This document shows positions 18,064 to 27,425 of a stretch of DNA of 64,000 nt, piece after piece (the stretch's first letter is position 1; the number at the start of each line of letters is the position of its first letter). Position numbers and translations under genes: made by a program. Below the pieces are notes generated by a model. It worked only from the letters and a program-made list of their open reading frames with translations. It had not been told where the DNA came from and ran no database searches. This DNA is from Actinoallomurus sp048498315 (GTDB lineage Bacteria; Actinomycetota; Actinomycetes; Streptosporangiales; Streptosporangiaceae), in NCBI GenBank assembly GCA_048498315.1, contig JBEHYF010000004.1, forward strand, positions 31,962 through 95,961. The letters are read 5' to 3'.

Positions 18064-19623
18064 GTGTTCGAGACGCTTTCCGACCGTCTGACTGCGGTCT
18101 TCTCCTCGCTGCGCAGCAAGGGCAGGCTCTCCGAGGCCGACATCAACGCCACGACGCGCGAGATCCGGGTCGCCCTGCTCGAGGCCGACGTGGCGCTGCC
18201 CGTCGTCAAGGACTTCATCGCGCAGATCAAGGAGCGGGCCCGTGGCGCGGAGGTCTCGCAGGCGCTGAACCCGGCCCAGCAGGTCGTAAAGATCGTAAAC
18301 GAGGAGCTCATCAACATCCTCGGCGGCGAGACGCGGCGCATCCGGTTCGCCAAGACCCCGCCGACCGTCATCATGCTGGCCGGCCTCCAGGGCTCCGGTA
18401 AGACCACGCTGGCCGGCAAGCTGGCGCGCTGGCTCAAGAGCGAGGGGCACGCGCCCCTGCTCGTCGCCGCCGACCTGCAGCGACCCAACGCCGTGCAGCA
18501 GCTCCAGGTGCTCGGGGAACGGGCGGGCACACCGGTGTTCGCGCCGGAGCCCGGCAACGGCGTCGGCGACCCGGTCGAGGTGGCCCGCCGCTCGATCGAG
18601 CATGCCCGCCACGCCCAGCACGACGTGGTCGTCATCGACACCGCCGGCCGCCTCGGCATCGACGAGGAGATGATGCGGCAGGCCGCCGACATCCGCGACG
18701 CGGTGTCCCCGGACGAGATCCTCTTCGTCGTCGACGCGATGATCGGTCAGGACGCCGTCACCACCGCGCAGGCGTTCGTCGACGGCGTCGGCTTCGACGG
18801 CGTCGTGCTCACCAAGCTCGACGGCGACGCGCGCGGCGGCGCCGCGCTGTCGGTACGGCACATCACCGGCCGGCCGATCATGTTCGCCTCCACCGGCGAG
18901 AAGCTCGAGGACTTCGACGTCTTCCACCCCGACCGCATGGCGGGCCGCATCCTCGACATGGGTGACATCCTCACCCTGATCGAGCAGGCCGAGAAGGCGT
19001 TCGACGCCGAGCAGGCCGAGAAGATGACCTCGAAGTTCGTCCAGGGCGAAGACTTCACCCTGGAGGACTTCGCCGAGCAGATGCAGATGATCCGCAAGCT
19101 CGGCCCGATCAAGAACCTGCTGGGCATGATGCCCGGCATGGGGCAGATGCGGCAGCAGATCGACGAGATCGACGACAAGCATCTCGACCGCATCGGCGGC
19201 ATCATCAACTCGATGACGCCGGAGGAGCGCCGCAACCCCAAGATGATCAACGGGTCGCGGCGGGCCCGCATCGCGCGCGGCTCCGGCGTCAGCGTGACCG
19301 AGGTGAACAACCTGGTCACCCGCTTCTTCGACGCACAGAAGATGATGCGCCAGATGGCCGGTGGCCTGGGCATCCCGGGCATGCCCGGCACCCGGCGTAA
19401 GGCCGCCAAGGCGGCCGCCAAGAAGGGCAAGGGCAAGGGGAAGCAGCGCAGCGGCGACCCGCGCAAGCGCGCCCAGCAGGGCGCGAAGAAGGGCGCGCAG
19501 CGGCCGGTCGGCATGCCCCAGGGCCTCCCGCCGGGCCTCGGCGGCGGCATGCCGGGCGGGCTCCCGCCCGGCTTCCAGATGCCCGACCTGTCCAAGCTCC
19601 AGCAGAAGCCGAAAAAGAAGTAG
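18064..19623 (+). CDS. ffh: Signal recognition particle protein Ffh (SRP54)
   Basis: 519 residues from GTG 18064. SRP GTPase that binds signal sequences and the 4.5S RNA and delivers ribosomes to FtsY. The NG domain has GLQGSGKTTLAGKLA (near 107), DTAGRLG and TKLDGDARGG; the methionine-rich M domain includes MMPGMGQMRQQ and the RNA-binding SRRARIARGSGVSVTEVN. A long basic, Gly/Pro-rich C-terminal tail is typical of high-GC actinomycetes. No ffs RNA gene was recognised in the window. Confidence 0.96.
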   Translation: MFETLSDRLTAVFSSLRSKGRLSEADINATTREIRVALLEADVALPVVKDFIAQIKERARGAEVSQALNPAQQVVKIVNEELINILGGETRRIRFAKTPPTVIMLAGLQGSGKTTLAGKLARWLKSEGHAPLLVAADLQRPNAVQQLQVLGERAGTPVFAPEPGNGVGDPVEVARRSIEHARHAQHDVVVIDTAGRLGIDEEMMRQAADIRDAVSPDEILFVVDAMIGQDAVTTAQAFVDGVGFDGVVLTKLDGDARGGAALSVRHITGRPIMFASTGEKLEDFDVFHPDRMAGRILDMGDILTLIEQAEKAFDAEQAEKMTSKFVQGEDFTLEDFAEQMQMIRKLGPIKNLLGMMPGMGQMRQQIDEIDDKHLDRIGGIINSMTPEERRNPKMINGSRRARIARGSGVSVTEVNNLVTRFFDAQKMMRQMAGGLGIPGMPGTRRKAAKAAAKKGKGKGKQRSGDPRKRAQQGAKKGAQRPVGMPQGLPPGLGGGMPGGLPPGFQMPDLSKLQQKPKKK

Positions 19624-19965
19624 CCGCCCAGCCCGGGCGCGAAGCGCCCAGGCCCCCGCGCCGTTCGCGGTCCGTCGCGTGCGGGTTCCGGCATCGGCAC
19701 GTGGGCCGTGTCCGGAGGAGGCGTCGGGTTCGGCGGGCGTTCGCGGTCCGGTCGCGCGGACGTTTCTCGGCGTCTTCGCGTGGACGTTCCCGGTCCGGCT
19801 CCGCGGGCCGGGAACCGGCCGCGCCTCGGCGCGCCGCGACGCCGGCGCGGCCGCCACGACCGGTGCCGCCTCCACCGGTGCGCCTCGACCCGGCGCAGCC
19901 GGGGCCCGGTTCCCTGGCAGGACGGGGTCCCGGCCGCCGCTCGTCCGGCAAGGACCGGGAGCCGT
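19624..19965. other. Convergent gap between ffh and the semialdehyde dehydrogenase
   Basis: Very GC-rich; no supported gene and no convincing terminator. Confidence 0.35.
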
Positions 19966-21570
19966 TCAGTCGCGGGTGATCTCGCCGTCGATGCGCCGCC
20001 AGATGCCCAGCGGGTTGCCGTCGCGCAGCTCCGGCGGCAGCAGGCCCTCAGGGGCGTCCTGGTAGCTGACCGGGCGCAGGAACCGCTCGATCGCGCGGGT
20101 GCCGACGGACGTGGTGGCCGGGGCGGACGTCGCCGGGAACGGGCCGCCGTGCACCACCGCGTGCCCGACCTCGACGCCCGTCGGCCAGCCGTTGAAGATG
20201 ACGCGTCCGGCGATGAGCTCCAGCAGCGGCAGCAGTTCACCGGCCGCCGCGTGGTCCTCAGGGGCGGCGTGCACGGTCGCGGTGAGCTGCCCCTCGAACG
20301 CCTGGGCGATCTCGCGGAGCTGCGCGACGTCCCGCGCCCGCACGACGATCGACGCCGGGCCGAAGACCTCCTCCTGCAGCGACGGGTTCGCCAGGAACGT
20401 GTCGCCGTCCGTGACGAACAGCGCGGTGCGCCCGCGGCAGGCGATGGCCGCATCGTCGCCGCCGCGCGCCACCTCGGTCACACCGTCGAGCTGTTCGAGC
20501 CGCTGGACGCCCGTGTCGTAGGCCTCGCGGATGCCCGACCCGAGCATGGGCGCCGCGGCGGTCTCGCCGATCTTCGCGGCCGCCGCCTCGATGAAGGCGT
20601 CCAGGCCCTCGCCCTCGACCGCGAAGACCAGGCCGGGGCTGGTGCACAGCTGGCCGACGCCGATGTTCACCGAGTTGACGTACGCGACGCCGATGTCGGC
20701 GGCACGCTCGCGGAGCGCGCCGGGGAGCAGGAAGACCGGGTTGACGCTGGACATCTCCGCATACACCGGGATCGGCACGGGCCGGGACGCGGCCGCCCGG
20801 ACGAGGGCGAGACCGCCCTGCCGCGACCCGGTGAACCCGACGGCCCTGACCCGTGGCTCGGTCACGAGCGCGACGCCGAGCTCGCGCCCGCCGTGCAGCA
20901 GCGAGAACGTGCCCTCGGGCAGTCCGTGCTCGGCCACCGCCGCCCGTACGGCGCGGCCGACCAGCTCGGACGTGCCCGGGTGCGCGGGGTGCGCCTTCAC
21001 GATGACCGGCGCGCCCGCCGCCAGCGCCGACGCGGTGTCGCCGCCCGCGACGGAGAAGGCCAGTGGGAAGTTGCTCGCCGAGAACACCGCCACCGGCCCG
21101 AGCGGGATCTTCCGCTGGCGGAGGTCCGGGCGCGGGAGCGGCGTGCGGTCGGGAATGGCCGGGTCGATGCGGGCGCCCAGCCAGCTCCCCTCCCGCACGA
21201 CGCGGGCGAACAGCCGCAGCTGGTTGACTGTGCGGGTCAGCTCGCCGCGCACCCGCGCGTCCGGGATGCCGGTCTCGGCCGTCACCCGCTCGACCAGTGC
21301 GTCGCCCAGCGCCTCGATCCGGTCCGCGACGCTTTCGAGGAACGTCGCACGGGTGCCCTGATCCGTGTCCCGGTACGTGGCGAAGGCCTCCCAGGCGAGG
21401 GCGGCGGCGCGCTCCACGTCGGAGCCGACGCCGAAGCGGTACGCCGGCTCCAGCCGCTCGCCGGTCCGGGGATCGACCGCGTGGAACTCCTCTCCGGTGC
21501 CACGTACGTCGTTCGCGCCGATCAGCTGGTCGCCGGTCAGGGCGGGGACCGTTGTGTCGTGCACGGTCAT
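19966..21570 (-). CDS. Alpha-ketoglutarate semialdehyde (2,5-dioxovalerate) dehydrogenase
   Basis: 534 residues, aldehyde dehydrogenase superfamily. Catalytic Cys309 is in GQLCTSPG and the general base Glu272 in AEMSSVNPVFLLPGAL; both contexts are those of the alpha-ketoglutarate semialdehyde dehydrogenase group, which oxidises 2,5-dioxopentanoate to 2-oxoglutarate in pentose, sugar-acid or hydroxyproline breakdown. The Rossmann motif GFTGSRQGG is present. RBS GAAGGTGAG lies before the ATG at 21570. No other gene of such a pathway is adjacent, so the substrate is inferred from sequence type alone. Confidence 0.82.
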   Translation of the reverse strand: MTVHDTTVPALTGDQLIGANDVRGTGEEFHAVDPRTGERLEPAYRFGVGSDVERAAALAWEAFATYRDTDQGTRATFLESVADRIEALGDALVERVTAETGIPDARVRGELTRTVNQLRLFARVVREGSWLGARIDPAIPDRTPLPRPDLRQRKIPLGPVAVFSASNFPLAFSVAGGDTASALAAGAPVIVKAHPAHPGTSELVGRAVRAAVAEHGLPEGTFSLLHGGRELGVALVTEPRVRAVGFTGSRQGGLALVRAAASRPVPIPVYAEMSSVNPVFLLPGALRERAADIGVAYVNSVNIGVGQLCTSPGLVFAVEGEGLDAFIEAAAAKIGETAAAPMLGSGIREAYDTGVQRLEQLDGVTEVARGGDDAAIACRGRTALFVTDGDTFLANPSLQEEVFGPASIVVRARDVAQLREIAQAFEGQLTATVHAAPEDHAAAGELLPLLELIAGRVIFNGWPTGVEVGHAVVHGGPFPATSAPATTSVGTRAIERFLRPVSYQDAPEGLLPPELRDGNPLGIWRRIDGEITRD

Positions 21571-21782
21571 GGGTCAGCTCACCTTCTTCACGGGTGACGC
21601 CGGTTCGGCCTGCTCGCGCCCGGTCCGGCGTCATCGGGATCGGTCTCGGGATCGGTCGGCCATGCGGATACGAGGCTAGATGTTCGACCGGTCGCACACC
21701 GATCGGCCCGGGAGCACGTCGTCCGCCGTACGGGCCGCGGCGGCGCCGGCGGCGGAGTCAACGTGACGGCATACCCTGAATT

Positions 21783-21960
21783 GCGGTGACGGGACGGTCG
21801 TGACCGGACGCCGCTGCGGGATGGCGGATGCGAACGGCCGTTGCGGGACGGCCGACGGTTGCGAGATGGCCGCTGCGGGACGGCGTGACCGGACGGGCCG
21901 CCGTGGCGGAACGGACGCCCGTGGCGGAACGGCCGTGGCAGGGCAGGGTGGCCGAACGGC
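21783..21960. repeat. Degenerate short tandem repeats in a 600-bp gene-free stretch
   Basis: Between the dehydrogenase and rpsP (21571-22177) no gene is supported. About 180 bp consists of imperfect units resembling GCTGCGGGACGGCC and CGTGGCGGAACGG. They give low-complexity frames on both strands and look like slippage products. Confidence 0.45.
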
Positions 21961-22013
21961 CTGCGGCGGAACGCTTGGGGCGGCGCGGCATGGTGACCGG
22001 CCGTGCTGATCGA

Positions 22014-22044
22014 TTGCCACTTCGCCGCCATCGTCTGGCAGAAT
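22014..22044 (+). promoter_or_regulatory. Possible promoter of the rpsP operon
   Basis: TTGCCA at 22014-22019 and CAGAAT at 22039-22044 are 19 bp apart. A start near 22051 would leave a leader of about 125 nt before the rpsP GTG. Confidence 0.4.
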
Positions 22045-22177
22045 GGCAGGCTGGAAATCCGGCAAGCCAGGGGCCCTCTCTCTACCTGGGTGCGCCGGTG
22101 TCCTTCCGAGCGGCGGTACCGGTCCCCACTCGGCGCTCGTCCGCTCACCCATTGCGAATCTGGAGAACACCACACCC

Positions 22178-22648
22178 GTGGCAGTCAAGATCAAGCTCAA
22201 GCGTCTGGGGAAGATCCGGGCTCCGTACTACCGGATCGTCGTCGCCGACGCCCGCACCAAGCGTGACGGGCGTGCGATCGAGGAGATCGGCAAGTACCAC
22301 CCGAAGGAGGAGCCGTCGCTCATCGAGGTCGACTCCGAGCGGGTGCAGTACTGGCTGGGCGTCGGCGCGCAGCCGACCGAGCCGGTCCTCGCGATCCTCA
22401 AGATCACCGGCGACTGGCAGAAGTTCAAGGGCGAGCCGGGCGCGGAGGGCACGCTGAAGGTCGCCGAGCCCAAGCCCGACAAGGCCGAGATCTTCCAGGC
22501 CGCCGTCAAGGAGAACCTCGACGAGACCGAGGGCAAGGCGACGACGCCGAAGTCCAAGAAGAAGTCCGAGCCGAAGAAGTCCAAGAAGGACGAGGCGGGC
22601 GAGTCCGCGTCGGCCGAGGGCGGCGCCGAAGCCAAGAGCGAGGCCTAA
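22178..22648 (+). CDS. rpsP: 30S ribosomal protein S16
   Basis: 156 residues from GTG 22178. The S16 core (VAVKIKLKRLGKIRAPYYRI, then DGRAIEEIGKYHPKEEPSLI) fills about the first 90 residues. A long tail follows, Lys/Ser-rich (KSKKKSEPKKSKKDE) then acidic, an extension common in actinomycetes and absent from the roughly 80-residue E. coli protein. GGAG lies 12 nt before the start. First gene of the rpsP-khpA-rimM-trmD-rplS cluster; khpA follows the stop by one base. Confidence 0.95.
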   Translation: MAVKIKLKRLGKIRAPYYRIVVADARTKRDGRAIEEIGKYHPKEEPSLIEVDSERVQYWLGVGAQPTEPVLAILKITGDWQKFKGEPGAEGTLKVAEPKPDKAEIFQAAVKENLDETEGKATTPKSKKKSEPKKSKKDEAGESASAEGGAEAKSEA

Positions 22649-22649
22649 G

Positions 22650-22892
22650 GTGCTCGAGGAGGTGCTCGAGCATCTGGTGCGCGGCATCGTCGAGCACCCC
22701 GACGACGTCGGGGTGCGCGCCCGTCGCCTGCGCAACGGCAAGGTCCTCGAGGTCCGCGTGCATCCCGACGACCTCGGCAAGGTGATCGGGCGCAACGGCC
22801 GCACCGCCAAGGCGCTGCGCACCGTGATCGGCGCGCTCGCCGGCGGCCGTTACATCCGCGTCGATCTTCTCGACCTCAACGAGGCCCGTTAG
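22650..22892 (+). CDS. khpA: KH-domain RNA-binding protein KhpA
   Basis: 80 residues from GTG 22650, a single KH domain with the GxxG loop in VIGRNGRTAKALR. KhpA-type proteins form dimers, often with KhpB, and bind RNA; in several Gram-positive bacteria they affect cell division and small RNAs. The position between rpsP and rimM is the conserved one. Directly follows rpsP, so probably coupled. Confidence 0.92.
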   Translation: MLEEVLEHLVRGIVEHPDDVGVRARRLRNGKVLEVRVHPDDLGKVIGRNGRTAKALRTVIGALAGGRYIRVDLLDLNEAR

Positions 22893-22947
22893 TGCTCTCT
22901 CGAACGCTCCGGCACCGGAACGGAACGGCGACCGGCGGGACGCCCTG

Positions 22948-23451
22948 ATGCGGCTTGCGGTCGGCCGGATCGGCCGCGCCCACGGCGTCCGGGGCGAGGT
23001 GAGCGTGGACGTGAGCACCGATGACCCCGGCGTGCGGTTCGCGCCGGGGTCATCGCTCGCCACCGACCGCCCCGGCCTCGGGCCGTTGATCGTCGAGTCC
23101 GCGCGGCCGCATGCCGGCCGCCTGCTGGTGCGGTTCGCCGGCGTCGCCGACCGTACGGCGGCCGAGGCCCTGCGCGGCGTCCTGCTGCTGGTCGACGCCG
23201 CGGACATCCCGCCGACCGACGATCCGGACGAGTTTCACGACCAGCAGCTCATCGGCCTGCGGGCGGTGACCGTCGACGGCGCCGAGATCGGCGAGGTGGT
23301 CGACGTCGAGCATCCCGGCCAGGACCTCCTCGTGATCAGGCGCGGCGACGGCGACGACGCTCTCGTCCCGTTCGTCCGTGCCCTCGTGCCCGAGGTCGAC
23401 GTGCCCGGCGGCCGGATCGTCATCGACCCCCCGCCCGGCCTGCTGGAGTGA
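22948..23451 (+). CDS. rimM: 16S rRNA processing factor RimM
   Basis: 167 residues. RimM binds S19 and helps mature the 30S head. The N-terminal domain starts LAVGRIGRAHGVRGEV, as in the family, and the C-terminal PRC-barrel includes DQQLIGLRAVT and ends VIDPPPGLLE. ATG at 22948 is 55 nt after khpA. Adjacent to trmD, as in most bacteria. Confidence 0.94.
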   Translation: MRLAVGRIGRAHGVRGEVSVDVSTDDPGVRFAPGSSLATDRPGLGPLIVESARPHAGRLLVRFAGVADRTAAEALRGVLLLVDAADIPPTDDPDEFHDQQLIGLRAVTVDGAEIGEVVDVEHPGQDLLVIRRGDGDDALVPFVRALVPEVDVPGGRIVIDPPPGLLE

Positions 23452-23566
23452 CGCGGCGGACCGCCCGCCGCGGCTGCGGCTCTGCTCCGCGACGCTGCGG
23501 ACGGCCCGGGCGCCGTCGCGGTCCGGTGGGCGCGCACACTGATCAGAGACGGCACGGAGGCCGGCC

Positions 23567-24469
23567 ATGAGACTCGACATCATCACGATCTTCCCGGAGT
23601 ATTTCGCGCCGCTCGACGTGTCCCTGCTCGGCAAGGCGCGGCGGCGTGGGGACGTCGACGTGCACGTGCACGACCTGCGCGACTGGGCGCACGACCGGCA
23701 CCGCACCGTCGACGACACCCCGTACGGCGGCGGCCCCGGCATGGTCATGAAGCCCGAGCCGTGGGGCGAGGCGCTGGACGCCGTGCTGCGCAGCCCATCC
23801 TCGGCGCCCGCTGCGGAAGAGACGCCCGCCGCGGGGCGGGCCGAGGCGGGGCCGGCCGAGGCGGCATCGGGTGAGGCGGGACCGGACGCAGACGCGACCG
23901 CGTCCGCGCGGGGCGGAGTGCCCGCGCGGTCGCCACGGCTTGTGGTCCCCACCCCGAGCGGGCGGCCCTTCACCCAGGAACTCGCGGTGGAGTACGCCGC
24001 GGAGCCCTGGCTCGTCTTCGCCTGCGGCCGGTACGAGGGGATCGACGCCCGCGTGATCGACGACGCCCGCGAGCGGATCCCCGTCGACGAGGTGAGCATC
24101 GGCGACTACGTGCTCGCCGGAGGAGAGTCGGCGGTGCTGGTGATCATCGAGGCGGTGACCCGCCTGCTGCCCGGCGTGCTCGGCAACGCCGACTCGGTGA
24201 CCGACGACTCCTTCGCCCCCGGCCGCATGGAGTTTCTGCTCGAAGGCCCCGTCTACACGAAGCCGGCGACATGGCGCGGCAGGGACGTCCCCGAGGTGCT
24301 GATGTCGGGCAACCACGCCGCGATCGCCCGTTGGCGGCGTGACCAGGCGCTGGCGCGCACCGCTGCGCGACGGCCGGAACTGCTCGCCCGCAATGTCCTG
24401 GACGACGCCGACCGCAAGGCCCTCGCGGAGGCCGGTTTTCCGATAAACGGCGAACCTATGGCACACTGA
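23567..24469 (+). CDS. trmD: tRNA (guanine37-N1)-methyltransferase TrmD with an inserted segment
   Basis: 300 residues. It methylates G37 next to the anticodon and prevents frameshifting. The SPOUT fold motifs are intact: DTPYGGGPGMVMKPEP near 50-65, the knot region ACGRYEGID near 152-160 and SIGDYVLAGGE. Residues about 77-122 are an Ala/Glu/Gly-rich, low-complexity insert between the first half and RLVVPTPSGRPF, which makes the protein longer than the roughly 250 residues of E. coli TrmD. The insert lies where many homologues have a short loop, so activity is probably retained. Confidence 0.94.
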   Translation: MRLDIITIFPEYFAPLDVSLLGKARRRGDVDVHVHDLRDWAHDRHRTVDDTPYGGGPGMVMKPEPWGEALDAVLRSPSSAPAAEETPAAGRAEAGPAEAASGEAGPDADATASARGGVPARSPRLVVPTPSGRPFTQELAVEYAAEPWLVFACGRYEGIDARVIDDARERIPVDEVSIGDYVLAGGESAVLVIIEAVTRLLPGVLGNADSVTDDSFAPGRMEFLLEGPVYTKPATWRGRDVPEVLMSGNHAAIARWRRDQALARTAARRPELLARNVLDDADRKALAEAGFPINGEPMAH

Positions 24470-24574
24470 GATGTCGCCTCGGCCCCGCGTCGGGCGTGTC
24501 CAGACTTCGCAGAAGACCCCATCGCGCGTCGGCGCCCCGTCGTCGCGTGCGTGTTCACCACGAGGAACCCCGTC

Positions 24575-24925
24575 ATGCACACCCTGATCCAGGAGATCGA
24601 GAAGGCCGCGATGCGGTCCGACGTACCGGACTTTCGCCCGGGTGACACGCTCAAGGTTCACGTGCGCGTGACCGAGGGCAACCGGAGCCGGATCCAGGTC
24701 TTCCAGGGCGTCGTGATCCGGCGCCAGGGCGGCGGCGCCCGCGAGACCTTCACCGTCCGCAAGGTCAGCTACGGCGTCGGCGTCGAGCGCACGTTCCCGC
24801 TCAACAGCCCGTCGATCGACAAGATCGAGGTAGTCACCCGCGGCGCCGTCCGGCGCGCCAAGCTCTACTACCTCCGCGAGCTGCGCGGCAAGGCCGCCCG
24901 CATCAAGGAGAAGCGCGTCAACTGA
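24575..24925 (+). CDS. rplS: 50S ribosomal protein L19
   Basis: 116 residues. The family core (FRPGDTLKVHVRVTEGNRSR, then FQGVVIRRQGGG and the basic C-terminus KLYYLRELRGKAARI) is complete. ATG 24575 is chosen over an in-frame GTG at 24551 because GAGGAA sits correctly before it and L19 proteins begin MHTLIQEIE. Last gene of the rpsP cluster, with a hairpin terminator after it. Confidence 0.96.
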   Translation: MHTLIQEIEKAAMRSDVPDFRPGDTLKVHVRVTEGNRSRIQVFQGVVIRRQGGGARETFTVRKVSYGVGVERTFPLNSPSIDKIEVVTRGAVRRAKLYYLRELRGKAARIKEKRVN

Positions 24926-24949
24926 CCGTCTTCCCGGCGTCTGCTTTCC

Positions 24950-24987
24950 GCCCCGGACATCGACGCGATGCTCCGGGGCTTCTTCGT
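24950..24987 (+). terminator. Terminator after rplS
   Basis: GCCCCGGA + CATCG pairs with CGATG + TCCGGGGC (24950-24979) around a three-base loop with one bulged C, 13 bp in all, followed by TTCTTCGT. It separates the ribosomal cluster from lepB. Confidence 0.75.
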
Positions 24988-25065
24988 GCCCGCGGCGAAT
25001 CCGGGCACGACGGACGACACGCTGACGTTGACCGCCTGTGAAGCCCCGGGGCATTAGGCTTCCGA

Positions 25066-26115
25066 ATGATGACTGACGACGAGCAGGGCCTGCGCGAGCC
25101 CGCGGCCACCGCCGGCGACACGCGCCACGAGGCATCGGGAAGCGGCGAGGCATCGGGGGGCGGTGCCGAGGGCGGCCCCGGCGGCCGGAGCCCGGGAGAC
25201 GGGCCGACCCTGACCGAGGGCGGCACGGCCGAGCGTGCGGGCGACGTCGACGCGGCCGACGGCCGAGACGACGGCGGGTCCGGCGACGACGACGCGGACG
25301 ACGCGGAGCGGTCCAAGAGCAAGCAGGGCTCCTTCTGGAAGGAGCTGCCGATCCTCATCGGCGTGGCGCTCGCGCTGGCCATGGTCATCAAGGCGTTCGC
25401 CGTGCAGGCGTTCTACATCCCGTCGCAGTCGATGGAGAACACCCTCAAGGTCGGCGACCGCGTACTGGTCAACAAGATCGTTTACCACACGCGTGACATC
25501 AGGCGCGGCGACGTCGTCGTCTTCAACGGCCTCGACTCCTGGGACCCGGAGGTCCAGTACTCCGAGCCGAAGAACCCCGTTTCCAAGGCGCTGCACGCCA
25601 TCGGGAGCGCGTTCGGGATCGTGCCCGGCGAAAAGGACTACATCAAACGGGTCATCGGCGTGCCCGGCGACCACGTCGCCTGCTGCGACGCCCAGGGCCG
25701 CGTCACGGTCAACGGGCACCCCCTCGACGAGCGCTCCTACATCTACAAGGACCCGCAGACCGGCGAGCAGAACAAGCCCTCCGACAGCCGGTTCGACGTC
25801 ACCGTGCCGGCCGGCCACCTGTGGGTCATGGGCGATCACCGCGAGGTGTCCTACGACTCGCGGGGGCACATCGGCGACCCGGGCGGCGGCACCATCCCCG
25901 AGAGCCGGGTGATCGGCCGCGCGTTCGTCATCGTGTGGCCCATCTCGCGCATCACGACGCTGCCGATCCCGCGCACGTTCAGCCAGCAGGGCCTGGCCCT
26001 GGCGAACACCACGGCCCCCGCGGTGCCGCTCGCGCTCGGATTCGCCGGCGTCGTGCCGGTGACCCTGCTGCGCCGCCGCACCCGATCCCGCCGCCGTCGC
26101 CGCCGTGCCGCCTGA
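25066..26115 (+). CDS. lepB: Signal peptidase I
   Basis: 349 residues. Membrane serine protease that removes signal peptides from exported proteins. Catalytic Ser122 is in PSQSM and Lys194 in IKRVIGVPGD. A cytoplasmic N-terminus of about 85 residues, very rich in Gly, Asp and Glu, precedes the first membrane helix (about 95-112); a second hydrophobic segment (about 318-336) and a poly-Arg tail end the protein. Two adjacent ATG codons (25066, 25069) are possible starts. Confidence 0.94.
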   Translation: MMTDDEQGLREPAATAGDTRHEASGSGEASGGGAEGGPGGRSPGDGPTLTEGGTAERAGDVDAADGRDDGGSGDDDADDAERSKSKQGSFWKELPILIGVALALAMVIKAFAVQAFYIPSQSMENTLKVGDRVLVNKIVYHTRDIRRGDVVVFNGLDSWDPEVQYSEPKNPVSKALHAIGSAFGIVPGEKDYIKRVIGVPGDHVACCDAQGRVTVNGHPLDERSYIYKDPQTGEQNKPSDSRFDVTVPAGHLWVMGDHREVSYDSRGHIGDPGGGTIPESRVIGRAFVIVWPISRITTLPIPRTFSQQGLALANTTAPAVPLALGFAGVVPVTLLRRRTRSRRRRRRAA

Positions 26116-26236
26116 TCCGGCGCCGCCGGCTCGCCGCACCCGGAATGATCGCGACGGTTGGCCGACCGGCCCGGGGCCCGAGCACCGGGGATGCCGCGTT
26201 CGTGGTGTTCCCGTCCGTCTCCGGCCATTGTCGACG

Positions 26237-26242
26237 TACCCT
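26237..26242 (+). promoter_or_regulatory. -10 element (TACCCT) for leaderless rnhB
   Basis: TACCCT ends 7 nt before the GTG at 26250, placing the transcription start at the start codon. No -35 recognised. Confidence 0.35.
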
Positions 26243-26249
26243 GCCTGAT

Positions 26250-27011
26250 GTGCACATCGATGTCCGCGCATTCCGTCCTCGCGGCCTCACCCCCCGGCGC
26301 GATGCGGGGCTTTATGCCTACGAGCGGGTCCTCGACCGTGCGGGTCTGGGCCCGGTCGCGGGAGTCGATGAGGCCGGCCGGGGCGCCTGCGCCGGGCCGC
26401 TGGTCGTCGCGGCGGTCGTCCTCGCACCGGAACGCCGCCGCCGCATCGAAGGGCTGGCGGATTCGAAGCTGCTGACCGCCTCCCGCCGGGAGCGCCTATA
26501 CGAGGAGATCACGACGACAGCCCTGGCGTGGCACGCCTTGATCATTCCTCGGGAGGAGATCGACGGTGTCGGGCTGCACCGCTGCAACATCGCGGGCATG
26601 CGGCGGGCTCTGGCGGCGTTGGAGATGACACCGGGGTATGTGCTCATCGACGGCTTCCGGGTGCCGGGGCTGTGCGTCCCGGCCCTGACGGTGCCGAAGG
26701 GCGACCGGGCGGCGGCCTGCGTCGCCGCGGCGTCGATCGTGGCCAAGGTCACCAGGGATCGGATCATGGCCGAGCTGCACGAGCGCTACCCGGAGTACGG
26801 CTTCGCCGTCCACAAGGGGTACATCACGCGCGCGCACAACGCGGCGCTGAAGGCGTATGGACCCTGCCCCGAGCACCGGCGGTCGTTCGTCAATGTGGCG
26901 CGGGCCGGGGCCGGGGCGTTCGAGCCGGAAAACGACGCCGTGGTCGCTGGGGAGATCGATTGGGAGGCGTCAGACTATGAGGGCACCGCCGACCGGATGG
27001 ACGTCGCCTGA
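26250..27011 (+). CDS. rnhB: Ribonuclease HII
   Basis: 253 residues. It removes RNA from RNA-DNA hybrids and single ribonucleotides from DNA. Acidic active-site residues are visible as D40 and E41 in GVDEAGRGACAGP, D134 in VLIDGF and D170 in SIVAKVTRDR. GTG at 26250 gives VHIDVRAFRPRG; the open frame extends further upstream into lepB-proximal DNA without family resemblance. DUF2469 follows, the usual actinobacterial order. Confidence 0.93.
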   Translation: MHIDVRAFRPRGLTPRRDAGLYAYERVLDRAGLGPVAGVDEAGRGACAGPLVVAAVVLAPERRRRIEGLADSKLLTASRRERLYEEITTTALAWHALIIPREEIDGVGLHRCNIAGMRRALAALEMTPGYVLIDGFRVPGLCVPALTVPKGDRAAACVAAASIVAKVTRDRIMAELHERYPEYGFAVHKGYITRAHNAALKAYGPCPEHRRSFVNVARAGAGAFEPENDAVVAGEIDWEASDYEGTADRMDVA

Positions 27012-27038
27012 GCGGCGGTGCGGGGAGGGAACGCGAAC

Positions 27039-27350
27039 ATGAGCGCAGAAGACCTCGAGAAATACGAGACCGAGATGGAGCTCCAGCTCTATCGCGAATA
27101 CCGCGATGTCGTCGGTCTGTTCTCGTACGTGGTCGAGACCGAGCGCCGGTTCTACCTCACCAACACCGTCGACCTGCAGGTGCGCAGCACCGACAACGGT
27201 GAGGTCTTCTTCGAGGTGACGATGCAGGACGCCTGGGTCTGGGACATGTACCGCCCGGCGCGTTTCGTCAAGAACGTCCGCGTGGTGACCTTCAAGGATG
27301 TGAACATCGAGGAACTCGCCAAAAGCGACCTGGAACTTCCCGACAGCTGA
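27039..27350 (+). CDS. DUF2469 family protein
   Basis: 103 residues, from ATG 27039 with GGGAGGGAA upstream. Strongly actinobacterial family (MSAEDLEKYETEMELQLYRE, then a YVVETERRFYLTN motif), nearly always next to rnhB. Rich in charged and aromatic residues with no membrane segment. No function is established. The conserved position suggests a link to nucleic-acid metabolism, which is inference. Confidence 0.9.
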   Translation: MSAEDLEKYETEMELQLYREYRDVVGLFSYVVETERRFYLTNTVDLQVRSTDNGEVFFEVTMQDAWVWDMYRPARFVKNVRVVTFKDVNIEELAKSDLELPDS

Positions 27351-27425
27351 CCGCCGCCTCCCGTTGAGGGGTGCAGGCGAACGCCACGGACCCGCCCCGG
27401 CGACCGGGCAGAGGGCGGCCCGTGA

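Noticed and set aside
21676..22200. Frames across the degenerate repeats before rpsP
   Set aside because: The predicted proteins are products of the short repeats (Arg/Pro/Ser strings) with no family resemblance.
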